Source: Clostridium puniceum (GTDB taxonomy: Bacteria > Bacillota > Clostridia > Clostridiales > Clostridiaceae). Taken from it: DNA of 64,000 bases. The position numbers and the translations under genes were made by a program. The DNA is taken from NCBI RefSeq assembly GCF_002006345.1, contig NZ_LZZM01000011.1, positions 45,417-109,416 of the forward strand. The letters run 5' to 3'. Below the pieces are notes generated by a model that saw only the letters and a list, made by a program, of their open reading frames with translations, was not told the origin of the DNA and made no database searches. This document shows positions 19,847-29,369 of the stretch, piece after piece. Each line of letters begins with the position of its first letter. Within the stretch, counting starts at the first letter, position 1.

Positions 19847-20707
19847 ATGGATTCTATGTATTTGCACTATTTTACAGAAGAAGATAATTTCCCTTTTTTT
19901 ATACAATATGGTAAGCATGATATGGATATGCCCATCCATTACCATTCTGATTTTTCTGAATTAGTAATTGTATTAAATGGTACAGCAACTCATGTAGTAG
20001 ATTCAGAAGAATATTTTATAAAAAAGGGAGAGGTATTTGTGATTAATGGTAATACTTCTCACGGCTATAAAAATACCTGTGATTTAAAGATTTGCAATAT
20101 TATGTACAAACCAGATCATTTACACGAGTTTGGTAATGACTTGAGAAAGTCTTCAGGATATCAAGCACTTTTTGTCATTGAGCCCTTTTTAGTAAAGAAA
20201 CACAATTTTAAAAGTAAGCTTCACTTGACACTTTCCAATTATGAAAAAGTAAGAGAAATTATTTCTGATATTATTAACGAATATAACCATAGATATCAAG
20301 GATACAAAACAATGATTTATTCGTACTTTATGGAGTTGGTCGTTTTTTTATCAAGACAATATGATCTCATTAGTTTAGATATGAATGACAATATCATAAA
20401 TATAGCAAAAGCTATATCATACATGGAAAATCATTTTCAAGAACAGATTAATTTAAATGAGCTGGCTTATGAAGCAAAACTTTCAGTAAGGCATTTTAAT
20501 AGAATTTTCAAAGAAAATTACAAAACAACCCCTATGAGCTACATTCTTAAGCTCCGTATTCAATATGCATGTTTATTACTAAGGAAAAGTACACTGAGAA
20601 TTTGTGATGTAGCCTATGAAAGCGGTTTTAATGATAGCAATTATTTTACGAGACAATTCAAAAAAATTACAGGTTATTCCCCAAAAGAATATCGTTCTAA
20701 CAGTTGA
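19847..20707 (+). CDS. AraC-family transcriptional regulator with cupin sensor domain
   Basis: 286 aa. An N-terminal AraC_binding cupin (about 15-90: MPIHYHSDFSELVIVLNG, KKGEVFVINGNTSHGY) is followed by a C-terminal double HTH (about 185-285: INLNELAYEAKLSVRHFNRI and ICDVAYESGFNDSNYFTRQF, KITGYSP). A GTG start 9 nt upstream is possible, but GAGGTG sits 6 nt before the ATG at 19847. It is divergent from GH39, with about 235 bp between them, and probably activates the glycan locus in response to a sugar. The only regulator on the plus strand here. Confidence 0.9.
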   Translation: MDSMYLHYFTEEDNFPFFIQYGKHDMDMPIHYHSDFSELVIVLNGTATHVVDSEEYFIKKGEVFVINGNTSHGYKNTCDLKICNIMYKPDHLHEFGNDLRKSSGYQALFVIEPFLVKKHNFKSKLHLTLSNYEKVREIISDIINEYNHRYQGYKTMIYSYFMELVVFLSRQYDLISLDMNDNIINIAKAISYMENHFQEQINLNELAYEAKLSVRHFNRIFKENYKTTPMSYILKLRIQYACLLLRKSTLRICDVAYESGFNDSNYFTRQFKKITGYSPKEYRSNS

Positions 20708-20869
20708 AAGCTGTGGAATTTTTTAACCCATTGATTTTTTTAAGTAGTAGTCATTTCTGCAAAGAACATAAATTTTGCTACTTTAATATAATTTACGAAA
20801 ATCTCTAAAATTAATTCCTATGAGATCTTGTCTCATATGGCTTTGTTAACAGTTTGGGGACTTTTAAAT

Positions 20870-21556
20870 CTATAGGTTATATCTTTCTTTTATCCCTTCT
20901 TCCAATTCATCAATCATTTTTCTCTCTATTCTCATTATTAAATAACATATTATACTTGCTCCAAAAAGCAATGCTATTAACGATAATCTTGTGATTCTCA
21001 AAATTCCAAATACTATAACAATTATTGATATACAGCTTAAACTTATATATATCTTTTTTATTAATAAATTTATTGAAAGCTTAAATAAATACCCTATTCT
21101 TATATTGTATCTAGATATAATGGGATAGATATACATACTTATCATAATTACTAGTACTAACAAAATTAAAAAGAAATATGAAAAAATCTGATTTCCACTA
21201 GAACTAAAATAATCCATATCAAAATATGTAATACTTATTGCTATATTTAATATGATACCTACTAATAGGCTTTGAAAAAAATTTAACTTATAAAAATGAA
21301 AGAAATCTTTTGTTGGTGATATCTCACCTTCTCTTAAAAATTTGCCCATTACTGAAAAAAGAGTAGTTATTGCCGGTCCCATTAAAATTGAAAGCAATAA
21401 CATTATTGGCATTGAAATATTACCCTCAAATTTATACATATATAAAATCAATGGTAATAACATCACTAAAAACCAAAAATTTGTTATAAAAAAATTTGTT
21501 ATGTAAGCTGCTCCAATATATACTTTATTATTAAGTATATCATTTTTATTTCTCAT
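20870..21556 (-). CDS. YesL-like membrane protein (DUF624)
   Basis: 228 aa with about five hydrophobic spans. The N-terminal TNFFITNFWFLVMLLPLILY and the following GPAITTLFSVMGKFLREGE region fit the YesL/DUF624 family. These proteins are usually encoded beside YesMN two-component systems and LplB/YtcP-type transporters, as here, but their biochemical role is unknown. SD AGGAGAT. It lies between the AraC gene and glmM. Confidence 0.75.
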   Translation of the reverse strand: MRNKNDILNNKVYIGAAYITNFFITNFWFLVMLLPLILYMYKFEGNISMPIMLLLSILMGPAITTLFSVMGKFLREGEISPTKDFFHFYKLNFFQSLLVGIILNIAISITYFDMDYFSSSGNQIFSYFFLILLVLVIMISMYIYPIISRYNIRIGYLFKLSINLLIKKIYISLSCISIIVIVFGILRITRLSLIALLFGASIICYLIMRIERKMIDELEEGIKERYNL

Positions 21557-21589
21557 ATAATGCTATCTCCTAACTTTTTTGTATAATTT

Positions 21590-21620
21590 AGAGGAACCCT
21601 ATTTTTAATAGAATTCCTCT
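21590..21620 (-). terminator. Hairpin downstream of glmM
   Basis: AGAGGAA and TTCCTCT, with inner CTATT / AATAG pairing, form an interrupted stem. It lies between the end of glmM and the YesL-like gene. The T-tract is weak. Confidence 0.4.
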
Positions 21621-21702
21621 GTATATAATCTCTATATCTCTTATTTTACATTTGTTTCGATATTCTTGTTTTTACATATAGTTATAATAAAATAATTTAA
21701 TA

Positions 21703-23049
21703 TTAGTTACATTTCTTTTCGATTAAATTTGCTAAACCATGTGCCATCTTATCTATTTCCTCTTGATTTTCACCTTCAAGCATAACTCTAACTAGTGGTT
21801 CTGTTCCTGAAGGTCTTATAAGAACTCTTCCAACTCCATTTAAAGCATCTTCTATTTTCTTTATTTCACCTTGTATTTCATCATCTGTCAAATATAAATC
21901 TTTTTTGTCATTTGGTATTGTAGCGTTAGCTAATACTTGTGGAAGTTCTTTCATTATTGAACATAATTCTGATAATGAAGCTTCCTTCTTCTTAACTATA
22001 CCTGCAATTTGAAGTGCTGTAACTAATCCATCTCCAGTTGAGTTATAATCTAAGAATATAACATGTCCTGATTGTTCTCCACCTAAAACATATTTCTCTT
22101 TAACCATTTCTTCTAGAACATATCTATCTCCAACATTAGTTTTAACTAAGTTAATTCCTTCTCTTTTACATGCAATATCTAAACCTAGATTACTCATTAC
22201 AGTTACAACTAAAGTATCATCCTTTAATTTACCAATCTCTTTTAAATATTTTGCGCATAACATTAATATAAAATCTCCATTTATTAAGTTACCTTTTTCA
22301 TCAACAGCTAAGCATCTATCTGCATCACCATCAAAGGCAAATCCCATGTCACATTTCTTCTTTACTACATATTCCATTAATTCTTCTGGATGCGTTGATC
22401 CACAATTTTCATTTATATTTGTTCCATCTGGATTATCATTAATTATAAATACATCAGCACCTAATTCTCTAAAAGCCTTTACTGATGACTTGTATGCAGC
22501 TCCATTTGCACAATCTAATGCTACTTTTAATCCCTTTAAACTATAAGGTATTGTTTCTTCAGCAAATTCTATATAATCATCTAATGCTGATACTTCAATT
22601 GTTTCTCTTCCTAAATCTGTACCAGTTGGACTTGGAACTCCCTCAAAATCAGTTTCAATAACTCTTTGAATTTCATCTTCTAATTCGTCTGAAAGCTTGT
22701 ATCCTTTATCATTAAAAAATTTAATACCATTATATTCTACTGGATTATGTGATGCAGAAATCATTACACCTGCATCAGCTCCATATTTTCTTGTTAAATA
22801 TGCAACTGCTGGTGTCGGTACTACTCCAAGCACTACTGCCTCAGCTCCAACTGATAATATTCCTGCTATTAATGCTGATTCAAGCATATCTCCTGATATT
22901 CTTGTGTCTTTTGCAACTAATATCTTAGGTTTATGAGCTCCTTCTGTTAATACATATGCCCCTGCTCTTCCAAGATCGTATGCTATCCTTGCTGTTAATT
23001 CTGTATTTGCAATTCCTCTAACTCCATCGGTCCCGAACATTCTACCCAT
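21703..23049 (-). CDS. glmM: Phosphoglucosamine mutase
   Basis: 448 aa, full length. It interconverts glucosamine-6-phosphate and glucosamine-1-phosphate on the route to UDP-GlcNAc for peptidoglycan. Visible motifs: [15 protein letters not shown] at the start; catalytic loop [19 protein letters not shown] with the phospho-Ser; metal-binding DGDADRC; sugar-binding GGEQSGHV; and phosphate-binding [20 protein letters not shown]. In many Firmicutes glmM follows cdaA-cdaR directly; here it lies about 8.5 kb away. Confidence 0.97.
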   Translation of the reverse strand: MGRMFGTDGVRGIANTELTARIAYDLGRAGAYVLTEGAHKPKILVAKDTRISGDMLESALIAGILSVGAEAVVLGVVPTPAVAYLTRKYGADAGVMISASHNPVEYNGIKFFNDKGYKLSDELEDEIQRVIETDFEGVPSPTGTDLGRETIEVSALDDYIEFAEETIPYSLKGLKVALDCANGAAYKSSVKAFRELGADVFIINDNPDGTNINENCGSTHPEELMEYVVKKKCDMGFAFDGDADRCLAVDEKGNLINGDFILMLCAKYLKEIGKLKDDTLVVTVMSNLGLDIACKREGINLVKTNVGDRYVLEEMVKEKYVLGGEQSGHVIFLDYNSTGDGLVTALQIAGIVKKKEASLSELCSIMKELPQVLANATIPNDKKDLYLTDDEIQGEIKKIEDALNGVGRVLIRPSGTEPLVRVMLEGENQEEIDKMAHGLANLIEKKCN

Positions 23050-23093
23050 AATTTTACCTCACTTTTTTATTCTATTATAGCTATTCAATTACT

Positions 23094-23122
23094 ATAATAT
23101 TTTTAAGCACTCATAAAGACAA
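23094..23122 (-). promoter_or_regulatory. Probable glmM promoter
   Basis: On the minus strand TTGTCT (23117-23122) is separated by 17 bp from TATTAT (23094-23099). The start codon of glmM is 45 nt downstream. Assigned by consensus only. Confidence 0.5.
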
Positions 23123-23242
23123 CATTGTTTGTAACTTTATATGAGTTTCACCTTAAATAGTATAATATTTTTCCTGCGTATTTACAATCTACTAATCTAA
23201 TTAAAAAGTTACCATTTTCTTAAATTAATCTACATAAAATAT

Positions 23243-23545
23243 CTATTTTCCATAATTTAATCTTTCTAACACCAAATTATAACCATCACTTCCATAATTT
23301 AAGCATCTGTTAACTCTGCTTATAGTAGCTGTACTTGCACCAGTTATTTCAGCTATTTCCGAATAAGTTTTTTTGTCTTTAAGTAAATTTGCTACATGCA
23401 ATCTTTGGGCTAATGATTTAACCTCATTTATAGTAGCTACATCTTCAAAAAATTTATAACATTCATCTATATCTTTAAGTTCTAAAATTGCTTTAAAAAA
23501 CAAATCTAATTCTTTACTTTTAATTTTTGATTCTAAAGAACTCAC
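23243..23545 (-). CDS. YerC/YecD-type TrpR-like DNA-binding protein
   Basis: 100 aa. The sequence VKSLAQRLHVANLLKDKKTY followed by SEIAEITGASTATISRVNRC is a TrpR-superfamily helix-turn-helix, with the recognition helix in ASTATISR. Small proteins of this YerC/YecD family are widespread in Firmicutes; the target is not established. SD GAGGTG. It is a single gene between glmM and an AIM24-type gene. Confidence 0.85.
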   Translation of the reverse strand: MSSLESKIKSKELDLFFKAILELKDIDECYKFFEDVATINEVKSLAQRLHVANLLKDKKTYSEIAEITGASTATISRVNRCLNYGSDGYNLVLERLNYGK

Positions 23546-23720
23546 CTTATCACCTCTATTGTATAATTATTTATATTTAATTATAACCATGTATAACATC
23601 CTTTACAACTTTAATATAACATAGTATTAAATATATTTTGATACTCTCTATATATAAAATATAAGTCATTAATAACTTATAATAAAAAATGAAACTCCTT
23701 TAGAATTTCTTAACGTTTAA

Positions 23721-24554
23721 TTATACATTCTTGTCTTGCTCTGCTTGGGATTTATTTATCTGAATTACTCTTCCTATTTTTAAATCCTTATATGCATTTT
23801 TGGTTGGAGTTAACCAAACTTCTCCTGTACCTCTATATACATTTACTAAGCCTTCTCCACTAACCATAGTTCCTACTATTGATTTTGATGATTTTTCCAC
23901 TGAAAATTCAATATTTCCTGTTCTTAAAATTGCAAAATTTCCATCCACCTTTAAGGTGTCATTAATTAATATACATTTAAAAATTTCACTTTCTGGAACT
24001 GGAACCTTAAGTGCAACAATACCGCTGCCTTCTATCCTAGTTTGATATAAACCTTCATTTCCTAAAAATGCAGAGGAAACATTCTTTTGTATTGCTGCAT
24101 TAACATCAATTCCATCTTCACAAGCATAAAACATATTATCACTTACTATTATTTCATCATCTTCTAATTCTACCAATGCAAAATGTCCAAAAGAAGGTTC
24201 TAAAAATATATCTCCACTTCCACTGTAAGTAGGTTTAAATGCTGTTTCTCCAGTTAATTTACTAGTTATAATCTTTTTACCAAAACCTAATAATCCGCCT
24301 GACTTATTCTTTATGTCTATATTTCCCTTCATATAACTTAAAGAATTAGGTTCAAGTTTTACTGCACTATCATTTAATATTATTCTTATTTGTTTTAACT
24401 TTATTCCGCTTTGTCTAATTGCATTTAAACCAAAAGCTGTTTCTGCATCAGTCGCTCCGTCTAAGTTCTCATATTCTAATATTTGAAACTTAGATTCAAC
24501 CTCCATTTCAGATAACATATTCAATTTGTTTGTAAATTTTAATGAACTTCTCAT
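23721..24554 (-). CDS. AIM24/TIGR00266-family protein
   Basis: 277 aa, rich in beta strands and glycine. FGLNAIRQSGIKLKQIRIIL, KPTYSGSGDIFLEPSFGHFA and the C-terminal GEGLVNVYRGTGEVWLTP fit the AIM24 beta-trefoil-like family. The bacterial function is unknown. There is no signal peptide. It stands alone with a short SD (AAGGAG). The region downstream has a small hairpin around 23660-23682. Confidence 0.8.
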   Translation of the reverse strand: MRSSLKFTNKLNMLSEMEVESKFQILEYENLDGATDAETAFGLNAIRQSGIKLKQIRIILNDSAVKLEPNSLSYMKGNIDIKNKSGGLLGFGKKIITSKLTGETAFKPTYSGSGDIFLEPSFGHFALVELEDDEIIVSDNMFYACEDGIDVNAAIQKNVSSAFLGNEGLYQTRIEGSGIVALKVPVPESEIFKCILINDTLKVDGNFAILRTGNIEFSVEKSSKSIVGTMVSGEGLVNVYRGTGEVWLTPTKNAYKDLKIGRVIQINKSQAEQDKNV

Positions 24555-24659
24555 AAAATACTCCTTATATATACACTATATTTCTTAATAAAATATATAT
24601 TTTTGTTTAAACAAAGTAACTGTACCACATCTAATTCTTGATTAAATATAAATGTAATA

Positions 24660-24800
24660 ATTGAGAATTGATGCTGTAACTACTTCCTAATTTCTTAACA
24701 TGTTCTTGGTTGTGCTTCGAACATTCCCTGTGGGCATTTTATATTTGGCTCTCAAACTTTCTCTGTGAGGATTTCATCCTTCACCTGTCATTCAGCCTTC
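24660..24800 (-). repeat. Dispersed intergenic repeat, copy 2
   Basis: On the minus strand this spacer carries AAGGATGAAATCCTC, GCCCACAGG and CATCAATT in the same order as the copy at 8978-9080 (plus). It lies between the folBK and AIM24 genes. It looks non-coding and diverged. Confidence 0.45.
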
Positions 24801-24812
24801 ACTTTTCTATAT

Positions 24813-25625
24813 CTATTTAAGCTCTTCTAACAAGGTAAACACTCTCTTATTAAGCACAGGATGCATAAGATATGGTGCTATTTCATTTAATGATTTTAAT
24901 ACAAATTCTCTTTCATGCATTCTTGGATGTGGGAGAACTACTTTTTCATTAGAAGAAATTAAATCATCATACATAATTATATCCAAATCAATAGTTCTAG
25001 GCCCCCACTTTATTGTTCTTTCCCTATCTAATTCTGCTTCAATTTTAAGCAATAAATCCATTAGTTCTTCTGCTTCTAATGTTGTTTCTACTTCCATTAC
25101 TGCATTTAAGAAATCTTCTTGCTCTAAATACCCCCATGGTTTTGTTATAATAAATGAAGATTGTTTTCCTATTTCAATATTTTTTTCATCTGATAATTTG
25201 TTTATTGCCTCTTTTAAATACTTTTCCTTATCTCCGATATTAGAACCTAAACCTATATAAGCTTTATGCCTTCTTTTTTCAACCATTATTTCTACAGTAT
25301 CTAAATGCTTTTTAACTGGTGCCCAAGGTTTTTTTAAGAATACTTTAACCCCATTTATAATCTTATATTGATTAAGAATAAACTCTGCTAAATTTAAAGC
25401 TACAGTTTCTATAAGTTCATAGCTTTCTCTTACAAATTCTTTATCTACCTTTTCACATAATTCACCATAATGTACTGACTTACTTAAATCTCCAGTCCTT
25501 CCTGCTGTTTTTAAATCCAAATCAAGTTCTAAGGATACTATGAATTTTTGCCCTAGTCTTTTTTCTTCTTCAAAAACTCCATGAAAACCAAATAACTCTA
25601 ATTCTCTTATATACATTTTATCCAA
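24813..25625 (-). CDS. folBK: Bifunctional dihydroneopterin aldolase / HPPK (FolB-FolK fusion)
   Basis: 270 aa. Residues 1-118 are FolB: IRELELFGFHGVFEEEKRLG, catalytic Tyr/Glu region and a Lys near KKPWAPVKK. Residues about 120-265 are FolK: AYIGLGSNIGDKEKYL, WGYLEQEDFLNAVMEVET, WGPRTIDLDIIMYDD and LPHPRMHEREFVL. Together they make and pyrophosphorylate 6-hydroxymethyl-dihydropterin for folate. The start is a TTG at 25625; the resulting MDKMYI matches the usual FolB N-terminus, so I prefer it over the ATG three codons in. It is the last gene of the HD-folP-folBK cluster, 12 bp after folP. Confidence 0.94.
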   Translation of the reverse strand: MDKMYIRELELFGFHGVFEEEKRLGQKFIVSLELDLDLKTAGRTGDLSKSVHYGELCEKVDKEFVRESYELIETVALNLAEFILNQYKIINGVKVFLKKPWAPVKKHLDTVEIMVEKRRHKAYIGLGSNIGDKEKYLKEAINKLSDEKNIEIGKQSSFIITKPWGYLEQEDFLNAVMEVETTLEAEELMDLLLKIEAELDRERTIKWGPRTIDLDIIMYDDLISSNEKVVLPHPRMHEREFVLKSLNEIAPYLMHPVLNKRVFTLLEELK

Positions 25626-25637
25626 AATTCATCCATC

Positions 25638-26447
25638 CTATCTTCTTACAATTGCATCTACCATCTTTGCAGCTCTTGAATTTTCTAATACATCATGAAC
25701 TCTAACAAAATCGCATGCATCCTTCATTATTCCAACAACTGTTGTAGCAACAGTTCCTTCTACTCTTTCTTCTACTGGTAGATCTAAAGTAAATCCTATC
25801 ATACGTTTTCTTGACGTACCTAATAGTACTGGATAACCAAGCTCCTTAAGTCTCTCCAGCTTATTCATAGTTTCTAAGTTTTGTTCATGACTTTTAGCAA
25901 AGCCTATCCCCGGATCTAATATTATATTTTCATCCTTCACACCAGCATCTTTAGCTATTTTTATACTTTCTCTCAAATCTTCTAATATATCTTCCATTAA
26001 ATCTTTATAATCTTCATTTTCTCTATTATGCATTAAGCAGCAAGGCACACTATATTTTGCAGCTACTTTGCCCATATCCTTATCCTTTTTGAATCCCCAT
26101 ACGTCATTAATAAGATTTGCTCCAGCTTCTATTGCTTTTTCAGCTACCTTGGCTTTATATGTATCTATAGATATTGGAATATCAAATTTTTCTCTTATTG
26201 CCTTTATTATAGGAACTACTCTACTTATTTCTTCTGCTTCTTCTACTGGTGTATGATTGGGTCTTGTAGACTCTCCTCCTATATCTATTATGTCTGCTCC
26301 AGCTTCTACCATTTCCTTTACGTGCTCTATAGCTGCATCTATGTTATCAAACTTTCCTCCATCAGAAAAAGAATCTGGAGTAAAATTCAATATTCCCATA
26401 ATATATGTTCTTTCCCCAATTTTAAATTCTTTATTTCCTATTTTCAT
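25638..26447 (-). CDS. folP: Dihydropteroate synthase
   Basis: 269 aa. It condenses 6-hydroxymethyl-dihydropterin pyrophosphate with p-aminobenzoate. Diagnostic motifs: MGILNFTPDSFSDGGKF, GADIIDIGGESTRPNH, PISIDTYKAKVAEKAI, NDVWGF, DPGIGFAKSHEQN and LLGTSRKRMIG. A TTG three codons upstream (26456) is too close to AGGAGG, so I take the ATG at 26447. It follows the HD gene by 15 bp and precedes folBK. Confidence 0.95.
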   Translation of the reverse strand: MKIGNKEFKIGERTYIMGILNFTPDSFSDGGKFDNIDAAIEHVKEMVEAGADIIDIGGESTRPNHTPVEEAEEISRVVPIIKAIREKFDIPISIDTYKAKVAEKAIEAGANLINDVWGFKKDKDMGKVAAKYSVPCCLMHNRENEDYKDLMEDILEDLRESIKIAKDAGVKDENIILDPGIGFAKSHEQNLETMNKLERLKELGYPVLLGTSRKRMIGFTLDLPVEERVEGTVATTVVGIMKDACDFVRVHDVLENSRAAKMVDAIVRR

Positions 26448-26462
26448 TCTCTCCAAAACCTC

Positions 26463-26936
26463 CTAATAATATATGGTAAAATTCTTCTTTTCATCGCTCC
26501 AATTACATTCATTTTTAGCTTTACACGTGAAACATAATCTTGAAAGCTTATCTGCTTTGTATATAAGCCTTGAGAAGCCTTCACTCTTTTTATCCCTATG
26601 ACCTAATATTCCTTGTTTTATAACCTCAATTTCTTTGCTACTAAATTCATATTTTTCTAAAAAATCAGTTGCAATTTCAGAAGATGCAATTTCATGTGGT
26701 GTCCCATTTTCATACTGAAAAGATTTCCCTATATCATGTAAAATTGCAGTTGTATATATAAGCTCCTTTTCAAAGCCTAGATTTTCTTCTAAGTTTATTA
26801 CTTGAGCAATCCTTGCTACCTCTAAAAAGTGCTTTAAATTATGCTTGCAAAACTTTCTGCCCTTTTCAAAACTCTTATTTCTTTTCAAATAATATATGTA
26901 TTTTTCATCATTTAAAATATAATTAAATCTTTCCAT
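26463..26936 (-). CDS. HD-domain phosphohydrolase-like protein in the fol cluster
   Basis: 157 aa. The HD motif appears as YTTAILHDIGKSF, with an upstream His in CKHNLKHFLEVARIA and a later ILGHRDKK. HD proteins are metal-dependent phosphohydrolases. The C-terminus has a CFTCKAKNECNW cysteine group that may bind metal. Position at the head of folP-folBK suggests a role in pterin phosphate metabolism, but this is inference from context only. Confidence 0.8.
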   Translation of the reverse strand: MERFNYILNDEKYIYYLKRNKSFEKGRKFCKHNLKHFLEVARIAQVINLEENLGFEKELIYTTAILHDIGKSFQYENGTPHEIASSEIATDFLEKYEFSSKEIEVIKQGILGHRDKKSEGFSRLIYKADKLSRLCFTCKAKNECNWSDEKKNFTIYY

Positions 26937-27292
26937 AACCTACCCCAATTATTCTTACTAATTACTACATTATCTCTAATAATGTTTTTAATCAAATATT
27001 AATACGACTATTATATCATTTGGTTGTAGTTTAGGGATATAAATAGACTAGTTTTTTTATTTTTTACTTATTTATATTTAACAAAAAAAGACCAACATAA
27101 GAATTCACACATATAATGTCAGTCATATTTCACTTATTTTATGTTTTTTGTCTACAATAACTTATTTATGCAATAGATGTAATACCTAAAATCTTTTAAA
27201 TACTTTTCAATAATTCTATTAACAAAATACTATAAAAAGAAAAAACATTTTGAAATAATTTGAAAATTATTTCAAAATGCTCTTTTTATTTA
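26937..27292. other. Intergenic region between buk and the fol cluster
   Basis: 356 bp, AT-rich. It contains the buk terminator at 27239-27279 and, on the minus strand, presumably the promoter of the HD-folP-folBK genes. Nothing else supported. Confidence 0.5.
27239..27279 (-). terminator. Terminator of ptb-buk
   Basis: CATTTTGAAATAATT pairs with AATTATTTCAAAATG around a 4-nt loop, followed on the minus strand by a run of T. It is 14 nt after the buk stop. Confidence 0.88.
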
Positions 27293-28360
27293 CTAATATA
27301 CTTTAGCTTGTTCTTCACCATCAAGTACTCTTATAGCACCTTGAGCTAAAGCTAATAATTCATCTTCTCCTGGATAAACTGTAACTGGAGCTATCCACTC
27401 AACTTTTGCCTTAAGATCTGGAACAAGAGTTGGTGAATATGCAATTCCTCCAGTAAAGATAATTTGGTCTATCTTACCTTCTAATACTACTGACATTTCT
27501 CCAATAGCTTTTGCAATTTGATAAACAAATGCTTTATATACTGCTTCACATTCTTTATCTCCTGCTTCCATCTTATCTATAACACCTTTTACATCATTTG
27601 TATCTAGATATCCAACAAATCCACCTTTTCCAACTGTCTTACCATATACTTCTGCTTCACTATATTTTCCACTGAAGCACATTTTTATTAAATCACCAAT
27701 TGGAACTGATCCAGCTCTTTCTGGTGAAAATGGACCATCTCCATCTAACGCATTGTTCACATCTACAACTTTTCCATGGTTATGAGCACCAACAGAAACG
27801 CCTCCACCCATATGTACAACTACAAGGTTTAAGTTTTCATATCCTTGTCCACTTTCTTTTCCATATCTCTTAGCTACTGCTTTTTGATTTAAAGCGTGGA
27901 ATTTACTCTTTCTTGGAAGTTCTGGTACTCCTGATAATCTGGCTACAGCTGATAATTCATCTGTAACAACTGGATCTACTATAAATGATAGAACATTTAA
28001 TTCATCCCCAATTGACTTAGCAATTATTCCACCAAGATTAGAAGCATGTGGTCCTTGAACTCCAACCTTTAAATCTTCTACCATTGCATCATTAACTGCA
28101 TATGTTCCGCCTTCTACTGGCTTAAGCATCCCACCTCTACCAACAACAGCACTTAAAGTCTTTATATCAAAATTCTTTTCCTTAAGAACATTTAATATAA
28201 CTTCTTTTCTAAATCCAAATTGATCATATATTGTATCATATCTCTTGATTTCTTCATTTGTATGTCTTAATGTTTCTTCGAATAATTCTTTTTCATCTTC
28301 ATAAACACCTATCTTTGTTGATGTTGAACCTGGATTAATGATTAATAATTTGTATGACAT
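27293..28360 (-). CDS. buk: Butyrate kinase
   Basis: 355 aa, full length of the acetokinase/ASKHA family. N-terminal [19 protein letters not shown] is the phosphate-binding loop; [20 protein letters not shown] and [17 protein letters not shown] are the adenosine-binding loops. It converts butyryl-phosphate and ADP to butyrate and ATP, the energy-yielding last step of butyrate fermentation. It follows ptb on the same strand with a 103-nt spacer that holds a large hairpin. SD AAGGGGG. Confidence 0.97.
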   Translation of the reverse strand: MSYKLLIINPGSTSTKIGVYEDEKELFEETLRHTNEEIKRYDTIYDQFGFRKEVILNVLKEKNFDIKTLSAVVGRGGMLKPVEGGTYAVNDAMVEDLKVGVQGPHASNLGGIIAKSIGDELNVLSFIVDPVVTDELSAVARLSGVPELPRKSKFHALNQKAVAKRYGKESGQGYENLNLVVVHMGGGVSVGAHNHGKVVDVNNALDGDGPFSPERAGSVPIGDLIKMCFSGKYSEAEVYGKTVGKGGFVGYLDTNDVKGVIDKMEAGDKECEAVYKAFVYQIAKAIGEMSVVLEGKIDQIIFTGGIAYSPTLVPDLKAKVEWIAPVTVYPGEDELLALAQGAIRVLDGEEQAKVY

Positions 28361-28391
28361 TTTGAATCCCCCTTAAATTTATATCAAAAAT

Positions 28392-28450
28392 AACAATGCA
28401 AAACTATATGTGAACATACAAAAGAAAATACTCACATATTATGCATTGTT
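28392..28450 (-). promoter_or_regulatory. Large two-part hairpin in the ptb-buk spacer
   Basis: AACAATGCA (28392-28400) pairs with TGCATTGTT (28442-28450), and inside it TATGTGA (28407-28413) pairs with TCACATA (28432-28438). No T-run follows in the direction of transcription. The structure could stabilise or process the mRNA and set the ptb:buk ratio. That role is inferred. Confidence 0.6.
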
Positions 28451-28463
28451 AAATTAATTCTCT

Positions 28464-29369
28464 TTATTTTTTTGCTGCAACTAATGCTGCAAGAGCAATT
28501 GAGTTAACTTTTGTTTCAAAAGAATCTGCTCTTGAAGTTAAGATCACTGGTGCTGATGTACCTACTAAAAGTCCACCATTCTTTGATTTTGAGAAATATG
28601 TTAATGTTTTATACATTACATTTGCTGTTTCTATATTAGGTAATAATAATACGTCTGCTTTACCTGCTACTGGTCCTGTAACACCTTTGTGGTGAGCTGC
28701 TTCTTCTGATATTGCATTATCCAAAGCAAAAGGTCCATCAACTATACAACCTTTAAATTGTCCTCTATCACTCATTTTAGCTAATAATGCTGCATCAACT
28801 GTTGATTGCATGCTTGTGTTTACAACTTCAACTGGACATATAGACGCTACTTTAGGAACATCTATCCCACATGCATGTGCAACTACAACTGCATTGTTTA
28901 TCATACCAGCTTTATCTTTAAGTTCTGGGTATGTATTAAATGCTGCATCTGTTAAAAATAATAGTCTCTCCCATCCTTCAACTTCAAATACAGCAACGTG
29001 TGACATTAATTTTCCTGTTCTTAAGCCTACTTCTTTATTTAATACACATCTTAAGAAGGTAGCCGTATCTACTAAACCTTTCATTAACATATCTGCATGA
29101 CCACTTGAAACTAATTTTACTGCTTCTAATGTAGCTTTCTTTGGATCTTTAATATCCATTATTTCATAATCTGATAAGTCTAAATCTATTTTCTTTGCTA
29201 TTTCATGTATTTGTTGCTTATCTCCAACTAATATTGCTTGAGCTATTCCCTTTTCTGTAGCTTCTTTTATTGCTTCTAACACTGGTTCATCTTGTGCTAC
29301 TGCTACTGCTACTTTTTTTGTTTCAACACCCTTTAATATTGCTAATAAGTCCTCAAAGTTTTTACTCAT
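28464..29369 (-). CDS. ptb: Phosphate butyryltransferase
   Basis: 301 aa. It converts butyryl-CoA and phosphate to butyryl-phosphate and CoA. The family (phosphate acetyl/butyryl transferase) is recognised from MLMKGLVDTATFLRCVLNKE, DAAFNTYPEL, IVDGPFALDNAIS and ADVLLLPNIETANVMYKTLT. Length and gene order (ptb then buk) match solventogenic clostridia. SD AGAGGTG. This pair marks the organism as a butyrate producer by the kinase route. Confidence 0.97.
   Translation of the reverse strand: MSKNFEDLLAILKGVETKKVAVAVAQDEPVLEAIKEATEKGIAQAILVGDKQQIHEIAKKIDLDLSDYEIMDIKDPKKATLEAVKLVSSGHADMLMKGLVDTATFLRCVLNKEVGLRTGKLMSHVAVFEVEGWERLLFLTDAAFNTYPELKDKAGMINNAVVVAHACGIDVPKVASICPVEVVNTSMQSTVDAALLAKMSDRGQFKGCIVDGPFALDNAISEEAAHHKGVTGPVAGKADVLLLPNIETANVMYKTLTYFSKSKNGGLLVGTSAPVILTSRADSFETKVNSIALAALVAAKK

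Noticed and set aside
23050..23242. glmS-type or other riboswitch upstream of glmM
   Set aside because: The spacer is short and AT-rich with an ordinary promoter and no conserved core.
26253..26537. Plus-strand open frames across folP and the HD gene
   Set aside because: Both minus-strand genes are full length with conserved motifs; the plus frames are low-complexity shadows.
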